A stretch of 64,000 bases of DNA from Mucilaginibacter aquaedulcis (GTDB lineage: Bacteria > Bacteroidota > Bacteroidia > Sphingobacteriales > Sphingobacteriaceae), in the NCBI RefSeq assembly GCF_030409325.1, contig NZ_JAUFPR010000002.1, forward strand, positions 2,516,746-2,580,745, given 5' to 3'. Below are positions 60,559-64,000 of this stretch, piece after piece (position 1 is the first letter of the stretch; each line of letters begins with the position of its first letter). A program made the position numbers and the translations under genes. A model generated the notes under the pieces. That model did not search any database. It was not told where the DNA came from and was given only the letters and a program-made list of their open reading frames with translations.

Positions 60559-63339
60559 TTAGAACAATCCTAATTGCCCTTTATCGTCTATATCAATATC
60601 ATCGGGGTTGGTGATCTCAAAGTCGACTTTCTTATGCGGCTCCTTATGTTCAGGCTCCGGTGTATTAGTTGGTTGCTCAGAGGTAGAAGCCGACTTTTCA
60701 TCAGGTTTTGCCTGCTCCGCTTTTGGGAGAGATGTTTCTTCAGCTAATTGCTCAGGCGATTCATCTGTGCCGTTTTCCTCATTCGGTTCAACTTCTGGTT
60801 CTTCCACATCAACCGCTTCTTCTGCACTTTCGCCCTCAGAAATTAATTCAACTGATTTTACCGGGAATTGCGACAATCGGTTACCCATTGCCTTCATGCC
60901 TTTCACGTCAATCAAATCAGCAAGGTTTAGTTCAACGGTTTCCGGTGTTTGATCTTTACCTTTAAGCTGCACCACGCTTACCAGAGGTGCCGTTTTAGCC
61001 AGCATGATCAGTTTTGAGCCCGGCTCTTCACTAATAACACTTACCTGTTTGCCCAGTACAATGTTCTCAAACACAAAGCGCTTAACCAGGTAATTTTTTG
61101 ATTTACCATCCAGGTGAATAACCGAGAAAACCTTTTTAGGATCATACTTTTCGATCAGCATCATTTTATCATCAAAATGATTATTCAGATCAAAACTGGT
61201 CAACTCATAAATACCGTTGCTCATTACGGTCAGTATCCGGTCGTCGCCATCAAACTCACCCAGGTATTTACCACGGCTATCGGCATTAAGGCGTTTTAAA
61301 ATATCATCATACCATATTTTACGGCCGGCCAGTGTTGATACACCCTTGGTTTTAAGTATGATCTTTTTAACCGGGTACTTGGTAATAATATTACCCATTG
61401 ATCCGCGGCCCTTAATGGCGATCGATGCAAAATCCTCATCAAACTGCAGTTTCTTGAGTTTGGAGTGAGGTTTAAGCTGCACGTTAACCACCTCGGCTTC
61501 GCCGTTAGGGTTTGCCGAAAAGTAAAGTACTTTGGTGCCCTTGGTTCCTTTGGTAAGGTCGTATTCCTTATCGCGGGTTACGCCCACAACCGAGAAACGC
61601 TTGATATAGCTGATACCGCTGGTACCATCTTTATATATCATGTTATAAACCGTACGCTCGTCGTTCTTTTTAAACACGGCTACATGAATGATCTCCTTGC
61701 CAACAAATACCTTATCCTGCACTTTAGTAATAATGCAACGGCCATCAGCCCTGAAAACTATGATCTCATCAATATCGGAGCAATCGCCCACAAACTCATC
61801 TTTTTTAAGTCCCGAGCCTATAAAACCATCTTCGCGGTTTACATATAGTTTTACGTTGGCAAGGGCAACCTGTGCAGCCTCTACCTTATCAAAGGTGCGT
61901 AGTTCGGTTTTACGGCCACGATCTTTACCATATTTTTCTTTCAGCTTTTCAAACCAGGCAATGGTATAATCGGTAAGGTGTTTCAGGTGATGTTTAACCT
62001 GTTTTATTTCGTTCTCAAGCGTTTTCATGAGCTCATCCGCTTTTTTAACATCAAAGCGGGTGATGCTGCTCATTGGCTTATCTATCAGTTTTTTATAGTC
62101 TTCGGGTAATATCTCCCTGTAAAACTGCGAAAAGAAAGGTTCAAACAAACGGTTCAACACTTCCAGTACAGTTTCAAAGTTACCCGAGCCCTCGTATTCA
62201 GGATGCTTGTACATGCCCTCCTGGATAAATATTTTTAGTAATGAACTAAAGAATATTTTCTCCATCAACTCCTTCAGCCTGATCTCCAGTTCCTGTTTAA
62301 GCAGGTCTTTGGTGAAGAAGGTGCTTTCGGTGAGCATATCATTCACACTCATGAAGCGCGGCTTATCATCCTGGATAACGCAAGTATTTGGCGATATGGA
62401 TACCTCGCAATCTGTAAAGGCGTACAGCGCGTCGATAGTTACATCGGGCGATATCCCAGGTGCCAGGTGAATAATGATCTCAACGTTTTGGGCCGTGTTA
62501 TCCTCAATCTTTTTGATCTTGATCTTGCCCTTATCATTGGCAGATATTACACTATCAATTAAACTGCCGGTTGTAGTTGAAAAAGGTATCTCGGTAATAG
62601 CCAGCGTTTTTTTATCGCGCTCTACAATCTTGGCCCGCACCCTCACCTTACCACCGCGCTGCCCCTCATTATACATAGAGGTGTCGGCCATACCACCCGT
62701 AGGGAAGTCGGGCACCAGGTTAGGGCGCTCGCCTTTTAATACGGCTATTGAAGCATCAAGCAATTCAATAAAGTTATGCGGCAATATCTTGGTGGCCAAA
62801 CCTACCGCAATACCTTCGGCTCCCTGGGCCAGCAGCAAAGGGAATTTTACAGGCAGCGTAATGGGCTCCTTGTTACGGCCATCATAACTGGCCTGCCAAA
62901 TAGTAGTATCAGCATTAAAAACAACATCAAGAGCAAATTTTGATAAACGCGCCTCAATATAACGCGGTGCCGCTGCCGAATCGCCTGTTACCGGGTCGCC
63001 CCAGTTTCCCTGGCAATCAATCAGCAGGTTTTTTTGCCCTATTTGTACCATGGCATCACCTATAGATGCATCGCCATGGGGGTGATATTTCATGGTATTA
63101 CCAATTACGTTGGCAGCCTTGTTAAAGCGCCCGTCGTCCATTTCCTTTAAAGAGTGCAGAATACGGCGTTGTACAGGTTTTAAGCCATCATTGATGTGCG
63201 GAACGGCGCGGTCAAGAATTACGTAAGAGGCATAATCCAAAAACCAGTTTTCGTATAACCCGTCAAGTGAGGTAACATTGTGATTTAATTTTTCGTCATT
63301 ATTGGCGGGTATATCGTTTTGATTCAGATCTTCACTCAT
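60559..63339 (-). CDS. parC: DNA topoisomerase IV / gyrase-type subunit A
   Basis: A 926-residue type IIA topoisomerase A subunit. The winged-helix core has KPVQRRILHSL, GNTMKYHPHGDASIGDAMV and the active tyrosine Tyr127 in AAPRYIEARL. A coiled coil (about 420-470) and a beta-propeller-like C-terminal domain (about 495-810) follow. The last 95 or so residues are acidic, Pro/Glu-rich and disordered, ending in DDKGQLGLF. With its ParE partner it would separate linked chromosomes. The lack of a gyrase GyrA box (QRRGGKG) favours ParC over GyrA. No partner gene is in the window. Confidence 0.92.
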   Translation of the reverse strand: MSEDLNQNDIPANNDEKLNHNVTSLDGLYENWFLDYASYVILDRAVPHINDGLKPVQRRILHSLKEMDDGRFNKAANVIGNTMKYHPHGDASIGDAMVQIGQKNLLIDCQGNWGDPVTGDSAAAPRYIEARLSKFALDVVFNADTTIWQASYDGRNKEPITLPVKFPLLLAQGAEGIAVGLATKILPHNFIELLDASIAVLKGERPNLVPDFPTGGMADTSMYNEGQRGGKVRVRAKIVERDKKTLAITEIPFSTTTGSLIDSVISANDKGKIKIKKIEDNTAQNVEIIIHLAPGISPDVTIDALYAFTDCEVSISPNTCVIQDDKPRFMSVNDMLTESTFFTKDLLKQELEIRLKELMEKIFFSSLLKIFIQEGMYKHPEYEGSGNFETVLEVLNRLFEPFFSQFYREILPEDYKKLIDKPMSSITRFDVKKADELMKTLENEIKQVKHHLKHLTDYTIAWFEKLKEKYGKDRGRKTELRTFDKVEAAQVALANVKLYVNREDGFIGSGLKKDEFVGDCSDIDEIIVFRADGRCIITKVQDKVFVGKEIIHVAVFKKNDERTVYNMIYKDGTSGISYIKRFSVVGVTRDKEYDLTKGTKGTKVLYFSANPNGEAEVVNVQLKPHSKLKKLQFDEDFASIAIKGRGSMGNIITKYPVKKIILKTKGVSTLAGRKIWYDDILKRLNADSRGKYLGEFDGDDRILTVMSNGIYELTSFDLNNHFDDKMMLIEKYDPKKVFSVIHLDGKSKNYLVKRFVFENIVLGKQVSVISEEPGSKLIMLAKTAPLVSVVQLKGKDQTPETVELNLADLIDVKGMKAMGNRLSQFPVKSVELISEGESAEEAVDVEEPEVEPNEENGTDESPEQLAEETSLPKAEQAKPDEKSASTSEQPTNTPEPEHKEPHKKVDFEITNPDDIDIDDKGQLGLF

Positions 63340-63895
63340 TATATGCTAAAAAATTTTTGGATGGGTAAAGATAAAAAATTATGCTCGGATGTACGGAGAG
63401 GGCCGATTTGATTTAATTATTTATTTTAATCTACTAAATATATAGATTTAATAGTTTATTATTTATATTTGCTGCAGATGGTTTGTAAATGGTGGTTCAT
63501 TTAATAACTATAGCAGGCGCTGATACGGCAGCAATGGATGAGTTCAACTCTCGCCCCTGCAACTCTCTTCTCTCATATTTATGTTTTACAATTGACTAAA
63601 GAGTTCCTGCCCATCAGGAACTCTCTTAGTTTTTATTTAATCCGGGAATAATAATCAGGTCATATCTTTTACTTATTAAAAAAATTTAAAAAGTACTTTA
63701 AATTGAAATTTAGTTTTATTAAGTTTGTAACACAATGTATAGCATTTTACTCAACGGAATTTACTTTAGCCTTATGTCGGTGAGGTTTAAAAGATTTTGT
63801 TAATTGGTTTGATAAATCCTCGTTTCGGCGGGGGTTTTTTGTATAGTGACTTTTTTTATTCAACATATAGCTAAAACACAAGTTCTTAGAAAATT
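63340..63895. other. 556-bp intergenic region upstream of nagB
   Basis: Divergent gap between the topoisomerase gene and nagB. It contains a compact foldable segment (63513-63560), a terminator-like hairpin (63601-63623) and a second weaker hairpin with a T-run (about 63819-63840). No open frame of note. Confidence 0.6.
63513..63632 (+). ncRNA. candidate small structured RNA with terminator
   Basis: GCAGG (63513-63517) can pair with CCTGC (63556-63560), enclosing a hairpin GCTG-ATACGG-CAGC (63519-63532) and a GAGTT/AACTC hairpin (63540-63550). A stable 9-bp terminator-like stem (63601-63609 with 63615-63623) and a T-rich stretch follow. The shape resembles a short three-way junction, but no known RNA family is recognised and the promoter is not clear. 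Confidence 0.3.
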
Positions 63896-64000
63896 ATGGC
63901 CCGATTAAATTTATTGGAAGAGACCCGGTACGAGAAGCTGCCGGTAAGCGTATACAGCACCCAGCAGGAAGCGTCATTAGCGGTAGCACAACGGATAGCG
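63896..64000 (+). CDS. nagB: glucosamine-6-phosphate deaminase, N-terminal fragment
   Basis: The ATG at 63896 opens a frame of 35 codons to the window end: MARLNLLEETRYEKLPVSVY and onward (TQQEASLAVAQRIA). This matches the start of the long Bacteroidota form of glucosamine-6-phosphate deaminase, which converts glucosamine 6-phosphate to fructose 6-phosphate and ammonia. Catalytic residues lie beyond the edge, so the call rests on the N-terminus only. Confidence 0.75.
   Translation, partial: MARLNLLEETRYEKLPVSVYSTQQEASLAVAQRIA

Noticed and set aside
63513..63560. tRNA gene
   Set aside because: There is a tRNA-like GTTCAA and paired ends, but the span of 48 bases leaves no anticodon arm and the T stem is poorly paired.
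1..64000. CRISPR array, prophage or insertion sequence
   Set aside because: No evenly spaced direct repeats with unique spacers, no phage structural genes and no transposase were seen; the repeats found are dispersed inverted elements.

Overview
The window comes from a Bacteroidota chromosome, most likely Sphingobacteriaceae and close to Mucilaginibacter. Evidence is a SusC/SusD outer-membrane pair, a gliding-motility lipoprotein GldB, a type IX secretion C-terminal sorting domain on a subtilase, FKBP lipoproteins, start codons without clear Shine-Dalgarno sequences, and interspersed inverted-repeat elements of the kind common in this group. There are 42 supported genes (two cut by the window ends). 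I saw no rRNA, tRNA, CRISPR, phage or insertion sequence.

Region 1 (1-2983): tail of a D-aminoacylase-type amidohydrolase, an orphan lipoprotein and a Gfo/Idh/MocA oxidoreductase. Region 2 (2985-20154) is the most interesting part. It is a dense organophosphorus block. On the minus strand phnZ, susC, susD, a nucleotide-pyrophosphatase-like phosphodiesterase, a glycerophosphodiesterase and a calcineurin-like phosphoesterase run in one direction. Diverging from phnZ are an XRE-cupin regulator and a tight phnX - DUF5690 transporter - FAD oxidoreductase (TIGR03364 type) operon, then an exported phospholipase C and a second exported NPP-type enzyme. Read together: the outer membrane and periplasm enzymes would release and import phosphate esters and phosphonates, a facilitator would carry aminoethylphosphonate inward, and two separate C-P cleaving routes (FAD oxidase plus PhnX; PhnZ) would free phosphate. 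A 16-bp sequence is shared by the susC and phnX promoter regions, suggesting co-regulation.

Region 3 (20543-33701): DUF1080 protein, ArnT-like glycosyltransferase, a MacB/FtsX-type permease, an esterase, thioredoxin, then a plus-strand run TetR - ABC1 kinase and, after a terminator, DUF2867 epimerase - TIGR01777 epimerase - photolyase. Region 4 (33703-45498): two FKBP lipoproteins, MarR, gamma-glutamyltransferase, a small barrel protein, a T9SS subtilase, nadE, gldB and a small membrane protein. Region 5 (45966-51968): sucA-sucB (2-oxoglutarate dehydrogenase E1 and E2) and a DASH-type cryptochrome. Region 6 (52293-64000): DinB, lipoprotein acid phosphatase, DoxX, the M1 peptidase - HupE/UreJ - DUF6702 group, an HD hydrolase, an aldose epimerase, a small membrane protein, a topoisomerase IV A subunit ending in a clamp-binding-like motif, and the start of nagB.

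Intergenic space is rich in at least seven families of inverted-repeat elements, including a perfect 27-bp-arm palindrome at 21358-21413. Function names rest on motif recognition by eye; no database search was run.
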